Below, piece after piece: positions 15,671-24,318 of a stretch of DNA of 64,000 bases. The translations under genes and the position numbers were made by a program. Position 1 is the first letter of the stretch. The number at the start of each line of letters is the position of its first letter. A model generated the notes under the pieces. That model searched no databases, was not told the DNA's origin, and was given only the letters and a program-made list of their open reading frames with translations. The stretch is from Pseudarcicella hirudinis (lineage in GTDB: Bacteria > Bacteroidota > Bacteroidia > Cytophagales > Spirosomataceae), in NCBI RefSeq assembly GCF_900115665.1, contig NZ_FOXH01000001.1:1-64000 (forward strand), written 5' to 3'.

Positions 15671-17149
15671 ATGAGCTTTAATGAACGCTTAAAACGCCTC
15701 CCTTCAAAACCTGATTTAATTATTATCATTACAGATCAGGAACGTGCCACCCAGCATTTTCCCGATAACTGGGAACAGGATAATCTACATACCATGACTT
15801 TCCTGAAAAGACATGGTTTTACTTTTGAAAGAGCTTTCTGTAATTCCTGTATGTGTTCTCCAAGCAGAGCCACTTTATTTACCGGTACTTACCCGGCTCA
15901 ACATGGTGTTACGCAAACCCTTACCTGGGGAGGGCGATATTCTCCCGGAGAAATAACACTTTCTCCGACGTATCCTAATCTTGCCAGAATGCTTCAGCCC
16001 GAAGGATATGATGTTCAATACCGGGGGAAATGGCATTTGAGTAAAGGTTTTACAGAAAATGGACTGACCGCCGCCGATATTGCCCTTTTTGGATTCAGAG
16101 GATGGCAGGCGCCGGATGCCGGAGAAGATACCAAACCTGAAAATTTCGGAGGAGGCTTTGCCAATCATGATGCCGATTATATTCAGCAGGGAATCGATTA
16201 TCTCAAAGAGGTAAAAGAACGGAGAGCGCAGGGAGATTTTCGTCCCTATTGTCTGATTTTGTCGCTTGTAAATCCGCATGACGTATTAAGTTATCCGGAT
16301 GGTGTACAATATGGTTATCTGCCCGTTACATATTCTTCCAGAGTAATTGATTTGCCTCAGACAGTAAATGAACATTTACTGGAAGCCCGGAAACCTAGTG
16401 CACAGTTTCAAACTAAAGTAGGCGCCGATGTGTTACTCGGACCTTTACCGACCGATGATAAAAAGTTGAATTATATTAATTTTTATGGTTATACCTTAAA
16501 AAGAATCGATACTCAAATAGGAACATTTGTCGATGAATTGTATAAAAAAGATAAGGCCAACCTTTCTGAATCTGCTATTGTGTTTCGCCTTTCCGATCAT
16601 GGAGAAATGGGGCTTGCTCATGGAGGAATGCGCCAAAAAGCATTTAATACCTACGAGGAAACTTTGAGGGTGCCTTTTGTTATTTCTAATCCGGTATTAT
16701 TTCCTGAACTGGATCCTGATAAATCGACATACAACCTTGCAACTTTAATCGATGTTATGCCAACTATTGCTTCAATAGCCGGCGTAGAAACGCCGCCAAG
16801 TGGTTTAAAAGGACATGATTTAACACCGCTAATAGCTTCAGGTAAGCCTGTTCAGGATTCAGTTTTATTCACTTTTGACGATACCAAGGCAAGTGCAAAT
16901 AACACGATTTCTGCTGTCAAGGCTGCGAATCGTGTGAGGTGTATTCGTACAAAAGAGTGGAAATATTCTTATTATTTCCATGCATTGGGGAGCTACAAAA
17001 CTGAATATGAATTATATGATCTGGTAAATGATCATTTGGAAAGTAATAACCTTGCCTACAATCCTGATTATGCTGTTAAAAGAGCAGAACTGGCAGCACA
17101 ACTTCAGAACCTGGAAGAAACTTTATTGTTAATCCCGGCTAAGAAGTAA
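15671..17149 (+). CDS. Type I sulfatase family hydrolase
   Basis: A 492-residue protein of the alkaline phosphatase/sulfatase superfamily. PDLIIIITDQE (14-24) supplies the first metal ligands. CSPSR (62-66) is the C-x-P-S-R sequence whose Cys62 is converted to formylglycine in aerobic sulfatases. GKWHLSKG carries the Lys and His of the active site, and RLSDHGEMG the later Asp-His metal ligands. The motif is the Cys type, so it needs a formylglycine-generating enzyme, which is not in the window. No N-terminal signal peptide is visible, unusual for a Bacteroidota sulfatase. It is not beside a SusCD pair. The substrate is unknown. Confidence 0.92.
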   Translation: MSFNERLKRLPSKPDLIIIITDQERATQHFPDNWEQDNLHTMTFLKRHGFTFERAFCNSCMCSPSRATLFTGTYPAQHGVTQTLTWGGRYSPGEITLSPTYPNLARMLQPEGYDVQYRGKWHLSKGFTENGLTAADIALFGFRGWQAPDAGEDTKPENFGGGFANHDADYIQQGIDYLKEVKERRAQGDFRPYCLILSLVNPHDVLSYPDGVQYGYLPVTYSSRVIDLPQTVNEHLLEARKPSAQFQTKVGADVLLGPLPTDDKKLNYINFYGYTLKRIDTQIGTFVDELYKKDKANLSESAIVFRLSDHGEMGLAHGGMRQKAFNTYEETLRVPFVISNPVLFPELDPDKSTYNLATLIDVMPTIASIAGVETPPSGLKGHDLTPLIASGKPVQDSVLFTFDDTKASANNTISAVKAANRVRCIRTKEWKYSYYFHALGSYKTEYELYDLVNDHLESNNLAYNPDYAVKRAELAAQLQNLEETLLLIPAKK

Positions 17150-17153
17150 GTAT

Positions 17154-17190
17154 AAAAAAGGCTTCGAAAACCTATTTTTCGAGGCCTTTT
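17154..17190. terminator. Bidirectional terminator between convergent genes
   Basis: The hairpin AAAAGGC..TCGAAAA/TTTTCGA..GCCTTTT has A and T runs on both sides, so it can stop transcription from the sulfatase (plus) and the DUF4249 gene (minus). Confidence 0.8.
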
Positions 17191-17192
17191 CT

Positions 17193-18392
17193 TTACGGCC
17201 AGCCAAGTGGTTTGGAGCAGGTTCTGTACTTACTCGGGACGCAGGTTGCTGATGAATGCGGATAATTTCCTACAGGTAAATTCGGGATTCTTTTATTAAT
17301 CGAAAGAAACAGACCATTAAACCTTCCTCCGGTCGTATTCTGGCGATTCATATAATATTTTAACACGGATACCGATGAAGCGGAAAAATAACCGAAAGTA
17401 TTTTCGTCAGGATTATTTATATTTTTCACATTCCCTGCCGTTGGAGCAGGAGGGGAGTCTGCCAGCGTTCCCGTATTTTGAGTCTGATCCTGTAAAATCT
17501 TATAATAACGGTAAGCCCCGGTAGTAATAGAATTTTGTCGTAAAGCAACAAGACAGGCATTGGATTGATTCAGGGGAATCTGAGCAATTAATTTGCCTTT
17601 TTGTGACTGACCATTTGTGAAAATATCAGAAGAAATGTTGATTTTGGTACTGTAAAAAATATCCCATGCCTGATCCATACAGGGATAGTCGAAAAAATTA
17701 TAAGTATTAAGTGTCGGATCCTGAATACATTCTCCATAACTTCTGTTTCCTAAATCATAAAGTACATAATATCCTTGCTGACAGGTGGCACACCAATATT
17801 GTTCTTCCCAAAGCACCCAGTCCCATTTGTAGAAATTCTTGTCAGATACCGGATCATCGTAATCTATGTAAACATCATTGGTAGCAGTATATTCATATCT
17901 GACCGGATCATAAATGCCTTTCTGGTTAAAATTGTCGTATGCTTTTTTTATGTCAGGGCCTTTTACCATTATTTCTGCATTCGACTCATATTGAGCTCCT
18001 TCTGATGTTTTGAAACGTAGCTGATAACTGTTTCCCACCTTTCCGATAAAACCATCCGGTAACTGATAAGTACCATCCGCAACTTCATTGAGGGAGAAAG
18101 TTTCCTTTCCGTTGACAATTACTTCAACTTTAGCGTTGATTAATGGCTTTCGGGAAGCACTGTCGAATGTGATTGAAGTAACTTTGTCTGTACTTTTATA
18201 TTTTCCGAGATTTGAACGGGAAAGGGTAATGGTTTGAGGTTCAGGTAAATCGGTGATATTTCCTTCAATCAGGATAATGGAAGTCCCTGAATCAATATTG
18301 ATTGAATAAGGCTCCACACAGGACTGAAGGCTTATGAGTAATATGCCTGAAAACAAAATGAGTATATATAAATGATATTTCTTCAAAAACAT
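17193..18392 (-). CDS. DUF4249 lipoprotein
   Basis: A 399-residue protein with a lipoprotein signal peptide (SLQSC, Cys25). IILIEGNITDLPEPQTITLSRS followed by a short carboxypeptidase-regulatory-like beta domain is the usual opening of DUF4249. A cysteine-rich centre (WCATCQQGYYVLYD) is typical too. DUF4249 proteins almost always follow a TonB-dependent receptor with a peptidase-regulatory N-terminal domain, and this one ends such an operon. They probably act as surface or periplasmic partners of the receptor. The ligand is unknown. Confidence 0.88.
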   Translation of the reverse strand: MFLKKYHLYILILFSGILLISLQSCVEPYSINIDSGTSIILIEGNITDLPEPQTITLSRSNLGKYKSTDKVTSITFDSASRKPLINAKVEVIVNGKETFSLNEVADGTYQLPDGFIGKVGNSYQLRFKTSEGAQYESNAEIMVKGPDIKKAYDNFNQKGIYDPVRYEYTATNDVYIDYDDPVSDKNFYKWDWVLWEEQYWCATCQQGYYVLYDLGNRSYGECIQDPTLNTYNFFDYPCMDQAWDIFYSTKINISSDIFTNGQSQKGKLIAQIPLNQSNACLVALRQNSITTGAYRYYKILQDQTQNTGTLADSPPAPTAGNVKNINNPDENTFGYFSASSVSVLKYYMNRQNTTGGRFNGLFLSINKRIPNLPVGNYPHSSATCVPSKYRTCSKPLGWP

Positions 18393-18436
18393 GGTTTCTT
18401 TAATTTTAGGGGTAATCTTCTCATTTTTACATCAGA

Positions 18437-19825
18437 TTACTGCTGAAGTCCGCTGATACCTGCATGATATACTTTTCCGTTTTTTCCCAATACACAAGGA
18501 CTGGAATAAATGGTTCCTCCGGAAGTAAAAGACCATATCTGAGCTCCTGTTCCTGCATCGAGGGCATATAGTTTGAAGTCGATACTCCCGACGAAAAGCA
18601 TGTCATTAACCAAAGCCGGGCTTGAAAAATCTCCGTCAGAAGGTTTTGAAAGTATCATTTCCCATTTCTTTAACCCTGTACTGTTATCCAGTCCATACAA
18701 ACTCCCGTTATTGGCATTTACATAGAGCATATTCCCCTGAACCAGTGGTGATGAAGTGATCCAGTTGAGATTGCCAAAGGTTTTAAATTCCCATTTTTTG
18801 CTCCCGCTTAAAGCATCAAGCGCATATAAACTGCCATCTGTGCTTCCGGCAAATAAAGTATTGTTCAGAAATCCCGGACTTGATTCTATAAATCCTTTTG
18901 TAGCAAATTCCCACGTTTTCAGGCCTGTACGGGCATCCAGGGCATAAATCTTTTGGTCGGTGCTTGTTACATAAACCAATCCCCCCGAAATACAGGGATT
19001 CGAGACAATCGCGGCACCTGAAGTAAATTCCCAGATTTTTGTGCCGTTTTTGGCATTTAAAGCATAACATTTACCAAAACCATCTCCGAAATATACCAGG
19101 CCATTTGATACCGTCGGGCTGGACCTTACAAAACCTGCTGCTGAAAAACTCCATTTTTTTTCTCCGGTCAGCGCATCCAGTGCATAAAGTTTGTTTGTGC
19201 CCCCAAAATATATTATGCCATCTGTCACCATCGGTGTTGAATTGATTCCTGCATCTGTTCCGGGGTCCGGGTCAATGGAGAAATCCCATTTTTTTTCTCC
19301 GGTTGATGCTGAAAAAGCATAAAGTTTCCGGTCATTGCTTCCGATATAAACCAAACCATCGTTTAAAGTCGGACTTCCCAGAATATAACCTGCCGTACCG
19401 GCTTCCCATTTTTTCTGTCCTGTCAGAGCATATACTGCATACAATTTTCCGTTTGAACTTCCGATAAAAACAATATCAGAATTTTCCAGCTGCACAAAAA
19501 CTTTATATTGCTGGGTACTTCCGTCTTTTGAAGTTACAGTGTACGAAACAGGTTTACTGAAATCCTGTGCCACTCCGGAGACCGGTGAAACGCTTGCATT
19601 GGCTGAAAGTGAAATTGAGGGAATGAGTTTACTAAGGTCTGTGCCGTCCGGCACATTGATGAAAATTGTATGCTTGAATCTGTCTATGGCAGCGTTTCCT
19701 AAACCCTGAAAAGAAAATCCTGTAATTTCCTTTACGCTGGTATCAGGTTCGACGCTTTTATCTTTACAGGCTATTGCCAGAAAGACCAGGAGACAGATGT
19801 TTATGAATATCTTTAATTTTTTCAT
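18437..19825 (-). CDS. PQQ-like beta-propeller lipoprotein
   Basis: A 462-residue protein from the ATG at 19825; a longer reading back to 19951 runs into the TonB receptor gene. Signal peptide with lipobox LAIAC (Cys20). Residues about 30-110 are an Ig-like domain of the DUF5018 type, ending YTVTSKDGSTQQYKVFVQ. The rest contains eight repeats of the pattern Y-A-x-x-A-x-T-G-x-K-x-W, consistent with an eight-bladed propeller like BamB or quinoprotein dehydrogenases. No catalytic PQQ ligands are evident, so binding rather than redox work is likely. It sits four bases after the TonB receptor and before DUF4249, giving an outer-membrane complex of three parts. Confidence 0.88.
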   Translation of the reverse strand: MKKLKIFINICLLVFLAIACKDKSVEPDTSVKEITGFSFQGLGNAAIDRFKHTIFINVPDGTDLSKLIPSISLSANASVSPVSGVAQDFSKPVSYTVTSKDGSTQQYKVFVQLENSDIVFIGSSNGKLYAVYALTGQKKWEAGTAGYILGSPTLNDGLVYIGSNDRKLYAFSASTGEKKWDFSIDPDPGTDAGINSTPMVTDGIIYFGGTNKLYALDALTGEKKWSFSAAGFVRSSPTVSNGLVYFGDGFGKCYALNAKNGTKIWEFTSGAAIVSNPCISGGLVYVTSTDQKIYALDARTGLKTWEFATKGFIESSPGFLNNTLFAGSTDGSLYALDALSGSKKWEFKTFGNLNWITSSPLVQGNMLYVNANNGSLYGLDNSTGLKKWEMILSKPSDGDFSSPALVNDMLFVGSIDFKLYALDAGTGAQIWSFTSGGTIYSSPCVLGKNGKVYHAGISGLQQ

Positions 19826-19829
19826 GCTT

Positions 19830-22223
19830 CTATCGAAAAACAAAGTTGTAGGAAAGAGATATGATAGGAGCTGCAAAAATTTGCAGAGCGTATGCCTTTG
19901 TTTTACCGTTTTCTGTTCTGAAAAAGACAGAATAGTCATTTTTTCTGGCATAAATATTATAAACGGTAAATGCCCAGTGGCCCTGCCAGCGCTTGTTTTT
20001 CAAGGTAGGATTATAAATATTCCAGGAGAAATCAAGTCGGTGATAGTCCGGCATTCTTTCGTTGTTGCGATTGTTGTAGTATGGATAAATGCTTCCTTCG
20101 CTTTCAACAAAACCTTCCGGCACTGAAAACGGTCTTCCTGTACTGTAAACAAAAGTAAATCCGAAGCTATTGTGTTTATCCACCTCAATATTCATAGAAG
20201 CGTTCAGGCTGTGCGGACGATCATAATTGGCTCTGTACCATTGTCCTCCGTTAATCTGCTGGGTAATAGAACGTCCTTCATTTACCTGATTCATACTTCT
20301 TGAAAACGTGTAATTTACCCAGCCTGTCAATTCCCCTTTCTTTTTGGAAATCATGGCTTCTATACCGTAAGACAGATTTTTCCCCTGAAGTAATTGTGTT
20401 TCCGGATAGGCCTGAAGCAGAAAATCAGCTCCGGGTTTATAATCAATGATATGATCTGTAGTCCGGTAATACCCTTCCAGTGAAAGTTCATAGATATTAT
20501 TCCTCAAACTTCTGTAATAACCTAAAGAAATCAGGTTACTGATCTGGGGTTTGATAAACTGATCGCTGGTTTTCCATCTTGAAGTCGGAAGGGGAGTAGC
20601 TGTATTGGTAACTACCTGAAGATATTGCCTCATGAGGTTATATCCCAGCTTTATGGAAGAATTTTCGTTAATGGAATACCTGATTCCCAATCTTGGTTCA
20701 AATCCTCCGTAAAACTTAATAATATCTCCCGAACCATATCTGACAGAATCGATAACTGAAAACTCATCCCTTTCTTCTCCGGCGGTATAATTTCTTACCA
20801 GACCCGGCCCTCTGTTTAAAAAGGCAGAATACCTTAAACCCGCCGAAACCACCAGTTTTTTACTAAGGTTCAGTTCCTCATCCAGAAAAGCAGCCAGTTC
20901 CCAGGCTTTTTCGGTAGGAGTAGTAATATAATTTATACTTGTACTGTTTCCGGGAAGAAGCGTGCCGGGCTCAATTCTGTAATCAATGCTGCTAATGCCA
21001 AATTCAGTTTTTGAATTTTCAAGCTGATAGTTCAGGCTCGACTTGACTTGCTGCTGATATAAATCCGAACGAAGTTTTACTACATTGTCGGCATTTAATT
21101 CAGGAGAGGCAATTGTAGGAGAATAATGCGCATAAATGAACGTCGTTTGTAAATCGAGCCGGCTGTTAATCACTTTCAGCCAGCGAATCATGGCATTACT
21201 GGTTTCATGATAATATTGTGTAGAAGTGCCGGAAACATTTGGCAAATTGGCCAGCAGGCTTGTCTGAAAGAAATCCTTGCTGTAATAGCCCATTGCCGAA
21301 ATCGTATTCTTATCATTGAGTCTCCAGAAAATTTTTGCGGTAAAATCCCCGAATTGCGCTTTAATACCACTGAGCCGATCTGTAACCAATGGCAGCAGAA
21401 AATCGTTGAAAGCCCCTCTTCCTGAAAACAATATCCCTAATTTATTTTTAACAACCGGAATATCCGCCACCAGTCTGCTGGCAACAAAGCTGACACCTCC
21501 TGAAAGTTTAAATTGTTCCAGATCCGGGTTTCTTGTAGCAATATCCAGGACAGAAACGGCTCTGCCACCATATCGCGCGGGGACATTGCCTTTATAAAGA
21601 TCAAGTCCGCTGATAGCATCCGGTGAAACTACCGCAAATAAACCAAACATATGAGTCGGATTAAAAATGGGCGTATCGTCCAGCAGAATCAGATTCTGGT
21701 CTGTACTGCCCCCACGGATATTGACACCGTTGGCAGCCTCACCCACACTCGTTACACCAGGGAGCATTTGCAGACCCCGGAGAATATCCACTTCACCGAA
21801 GGCAGAAGGGAGTTTCCTTAAGGTTTTGATATTGATCTGACTTACTCCCAGAATTGGCTGCCTGACGGTTCTGTCAAAACCTTTCTGAGTGACAACCACT
21901 TCCTCCAGTTGACTGGAAGTGGTTTGGAGACCAAACTGAATATTGGCACCATTGCTGCCAACATATACCAGTCTGCGGATGGGTACATAACCAAGATACC
22001 TCACCACAACAACATGGTTCCCGATTGGCAATGAAATAGAAAATTTTCCGGAAGAGTCCGTGACAGTACTAGTCAGCAGTTTTCGGTAATCAACCACGAT
22101 GCTGGCTTTTGCCAGCGGTTCGTGTGTTACCGAATCTTTTACATAACCCTGTAATCTGCCTTCCTGTGAATATGACTTTTCTGAAAAAATAAATAAGACC
22201 AGTAACAGTATTATTTTTTTCAT
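19830..22223 (-). CDS. TonB-dependent receptor with carboxypeptidase-regulatory-like domain
   Basis: A 797-residue outer-membrane receptor. The signal peptide ends near YSQEG. Residues about 22-105 form the carboxypeptidase-D regulatory-like domain (GYVKDSVTHEPLAKASIVV). The plug domain at about 115-230 has GVNIRGGSTDQNLILLDDTPIFNPTH, and a 22-strand barrel of normal length closes with a terminal aromatic-rich strand ending FVFR. First gene of a minus-strand operon with the propeller lipoprotein (4 bases) and DUF4249. This pairing is not SusC/D; such receptors have been proposed to take up diverse small ligands. No sigma/anti-sigma pair is adjacent. Confidence 0.93.
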   Translation of the reverse strand: MKKIILLLVLFIFSEKSYSQEGRLQGYVKDSVTHEPLAKASIVVDYRKLLTSTVTDSSGKFSISLPIGNHVVVVRYLGYVPIRRLVYVGSNGANIQFGLQTTSSQLEEVVVTQKGFDRTVRQPILGVSQINIKTLRKLPSAFGEVDILRGLQMLPGVTSVGEAANGVNIRGGSTDQNLILLDDTPIFNPTHMFGLFAVVSPDAISGLDLYKGNVPARYGGRAVSVLDIATRNPDLEQFKLSGGVSFVASRLVADIPVVKNKLGILFSGRGAFNDFLLPLVTDRLSGIKAQFGDFTAKIFWRLNDKNTISAMGYYSKDFFQTSLLANLPNVSGTSTQYYHETSNAMIRWLKVINSRLDLQTTFIYAHYSPTIASPELNADNVVKLRSDLYQQQVKSSLNYQLENSKTEFGISSIDYRIEPGTLLPGNSTSINYITTPTEKAWELAAFLDEELNLSKKLVVSAGLRYSAFLNRGPGLVRNYTAGEERDEFSVIDSVRYGSGDIIKFYGGFEPRLGIRYSINENSSIKLGYNLMRQYLQVVTNTATPLPTSRWKTSDQFIKPQISNLISLGYYRSLRNNIYELSLEGYYRTTDHIIDYKPGADFLLQAYPETQLLQGKNLSYGIEAMISKKKGELTGWVNYTFSRSMNQVNEGRSITQQINGGQWYRANYDRPHSLNASMNIEVDKHNSFGFTFVYSTGRPFSVPEGFVESEGSIYPYYNNRNNERMPDYHRLDFSWNIYNPTLKNKRWQGHWAFTVYNIYARKNDYSVFFRTENGKTKAYALQIFAAPIISLSYNFVFR

Positions 22224-22478
22224 GAAAAATCATTGTGATTAACGTGAAGCAAATTCATAATTTTTAAGTTTATGGTTAATGGTTTCCAGTCTCTGAAAAA
22301 CCGGAAAATAATGCCGGGTTTAAAAAGATAAGATTTGTAAGAATTAATTTAGAAAGAAAAAACGGGATTATTCGGAGATAAGCCTTTTAATGAGGGACTT
22401 AAGCAGGAAAATTCAGAGAAATTAACCGAAGTTAATGAAGTATCGGTTTGTGTAAACTATTTCAGGGATGTTCGCAGA
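22224..22478. other. Intergenic upstream of the TonB receptor operon
   Basis: This should hold the promoter of the minus-strand receptor operon, but no clean TAnnTTTG box is seen. No ORF or repeat recognised. Confidence 0.4.
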
Positions 22479-22479
22479 G

Positions 22480-22524
22480 AAAAATGCCCGGAGAGGAGCA
22501 TTATTTAAACTCCTCTCCGGGCAT
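22480..22524 (-). terminator. Intrinsic terminator of the YHS protein gene
   Basis: A perfect 15-bp stem ATGCCCGGAGAGGAG/CTCCTCTCCGGGCAT (22484-22498 with 22510-22524) is followed on the minus strand by TTTTT. It starts seven bases after the stop codon. Confidence 0.85.
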
Positions 22525-22530
22525 TTGTAA

Positions 22531-22986
22531 TTAGTTGTTTTTGTGTTCCGGAGTTTTCAGTGTTTCCCAGTTTTTATTGGCTTTTTCAATATTCTCCTTT
22601 TGCTTAACATTCCATAGATCCTTCACTTTCATGTTATAATTGAGATAAAGTTTATCATCAACAATAGTAAAAGCCTCCGGGCTTGTCGGCGATTTGTGGC
22701 CTTCCGCAGTACCATAAGCACAAAAACCACCAAACTGAGGAACATACTTTTCCGGATTCATTTTAAAAGCATCAAGGTTCTCCTGACTGGAGAATACCCA
22801 TTTGGCTCCATTAAAATCAGTACTGAATTTCTGATCTCCTTTGACCGGTTTATTTTCTTTAAAATAAGCCACCGGATCATACCCTTTAATGGCTCCATCT
22901 GAGGTGACAAATACATCAGTTTTCTGGGCAAAAATGGCCGGAGCAGACAGAAATAAGAAACAGAAGAGGATTAATGTTGTTTTCAT
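22531..22986 (-). CDS. Secreted YHS domain protein
   Basis: A 151-residue protein with a signal peptide (residues 1-20, ending AIFAQ). The YHS domain follows: GAIKGYDPVAYFKENKPVKG, KWVFSSQENLDAFKMNPEKYVPQFGGFCAYG. This is the common periplasmic version with a single Cys in FGGFCAYG. YHS domains are linked to metal, especially copper, handling, but the role of these stand-alone proteins is not settled. The gene has its own -7 box (23003-23010) and terminator, so it is monocistronic. Confidence 0.88.
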   Translation of the reverse strand: MKTTLILFCFLFLSAPAIFAQKTDVFVTSDGAIKGYDPVAYFKENKPVKGDQKFSTDFNGAKWVFSSQENLDAFKMNPEKYVPQFGGFCAYGTAEGHKSPTSPEAFTIVDDKLYLNYNMKVKDLWNVKQKENIEKANKNWETLKTPEHKNN

Positions 22987-23002
22987 TATGTGTTTTTTAT
23001 TT

Positions 23003-23010
23003 CAAAAGTA
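23003..23010 (-). promoter_or_regulatory. -7 box of the YHS protein gene
   Basis: TACTTTTG on the minus strand fits TAnnTTTG exactly and lies 17 bases before the start codon. No clear -33 element. Confidence 0.5.
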
Positions 23011-23238
23011 GAAAACCCTTCAGTTTTGAAATGTCTGGTAAACGACCAAAAGCACAATAAAAACGGGTTTTTAACTTCCGCTACACTCCGGGAAAGCGAT
23101 CTTTTTTGAATTATTTGAAAAATAAAGAAACTAATCCGATTAAAACAGAATTATAATTAAAGTTACCAAAAGAGCATTTGAAGGAAACAGAACCTCTCTC
23201 AACGCCAATATTTAATTATTTGCTAAAATAACTACTTT

Positions 23239-24144
23239 GTGAATACCGATCATTCTATTCAATTCCGAACCATTAGTGATATGGTGACCATCTTTGGTGA
23301 AAATTTGAAAACCGAGGGGCTTCATGTCTTTGTAAAGGACGAAATTGTCGAAGAAATTCCTATCACTTATCCGTTCAGATCAGACCATTTTTCGATTATG
23401 CTGATTTTGTCGGGAGAAATGACAGTAAAACTGAATCTGATCAATTATACCCTTAAAGCTAATACCATACTGGCTATTCCGCCGAATACAGTCAGACAGT
23501 TTGTGGATTGTTCTGAACATATGAATCTGTTTGGAGTAAGTTTTACTTCCGATTATGCCATGAGTTCAGGTATTCATCGGGGGAATATGGATTCATTTGA
23601 CTTCTTTGCTTCCAAGATTGTACCTACCATAGAGCTTACTGAGGAGGAGTCGGGGGTAATACAGAATGCTTTCAGACTTTTGTATGATAAGAACAGCAAT
23701 GCAGGGCCAAATCATCCCTATAACGAAGAAATCGTGCTTCATACTTTCTGTATTCTTCTGTTTGAAATCGGGGCGATATTCTTTAAATATACTGCCCATA
23801 TCAAAACCAAACTTACCCGTAAAGAAGAGCTTTCCGGAAAATTCCTGAAATTATTAAACGATCATTTCAAAGAACAAAGAAGTGTACAGTATTATGCAGA
23901 ACTGCTGTTTGTGACCCCCAAACATTTATCTCAGAGTATTAAAGATACCATGGGAAAAACAGCAGGAGAAATGATTGATGAAATGGTGATTACTGAGGCC
24001 CGGATCCTGTTGTTTAATGCTTCGCTCTCTATTGCACAGGTAGCGGAAATGTTATATTTCAGCGACCAGTTCTTTTTTAGTAAATTCTTCAAAAAAATCA
24101 CAGGGCAGTCTCCTTCAGAGTTCAGAAAAACCTGCGAGCAGTAA
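23239..24144 (+). CDS. AraC family regulator of the second RND operon
   Basis: A 301-residue protein, starting with GTG at 23239; an ATG at 23281 is an alternative, and would be preferred if the TACTTTG just before the GTG is the promoter. The N-terminal half is a cupin-type sensor (LSGEMTVKLNLINYTLKANTILAIPP). The C-terminal AraC domain (about 200-300) holds VQYYAELLFVTPKHLSQSI and IAQVAEMLYFSDQFFFSKFFKKITGQSPSEFRK. This is the arrangement common in Bacteroidota in front of SDR/RND efflux genes, which follow here on the same strand. A paired direct repeat just upstream of the next gene is a plausible binding site. Confidence 0.92.
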   Translation: MNTDHSIQFRTISDMVTIFGENLKTEGLHVFVKDEIVEEIPITYPFRSDHFSIMLILSGEMTVKLNLINYTLKANTILAIPPNTVRQFVDCSEHMNLFGVSFTSDYAMSSGIHRGNMDSFDFFASKIVPTIELTEEESGVIQNAFRLLYDKNSNAGPNHPYNEEIVLHTFCILLFEIGAIFFKYTAHIKTKLTRKEELSGKFLKLLNDHFKEQRSVQYYAELLFVTPKHLSQSIKDTMGKTAGEMIDEMVITEARILLFNASLSIAQVAEMLYFSDQFFFSKFFKKITGQSPSEFRKTCEQ

Positions 24145-24231
24145 TTATCGAATGATATTTGGAGTTGTAATATTCCGTGAAAAAACGCTATTTTTTGACT
24201 GTACAATAAATATCGTTCAAAAAATAAACGA

Positions 24232-24293
24232 CATTTAGACATATCTGGAAGCATTTCAGACATTCTTTTAGAACGCCTGCCATGCCAACTTTG
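24232..24293 (+). promoter_or_regulatory. Candidate AraC operator and promoter of the SDR/RND operon
   Basis: CATTTAGACAT (24232-24242) and CATTTCAGACAT (24252-24263) are near-identical direct repeats, 20 bases start to start, about two helical turns as expected for AraC binding. CAACTTTG at 24286-24293, one base off TAnnTTTG, lies 23 bases beyond and 26 bases before the SDR start. The placement fits activation from an upstream site. Confidence 0.5.
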
Positions 24294-24318
24294 CACTGTC
24301 AATTTTAAATATCAGTGC

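Noticed and set aside
19826-19951. Upstream extension of the propeller lipoprotein
   Set aside because: It overlaps the TonB receptor coding region; the ATG at 19825 gives a proper lipoprotein signal.
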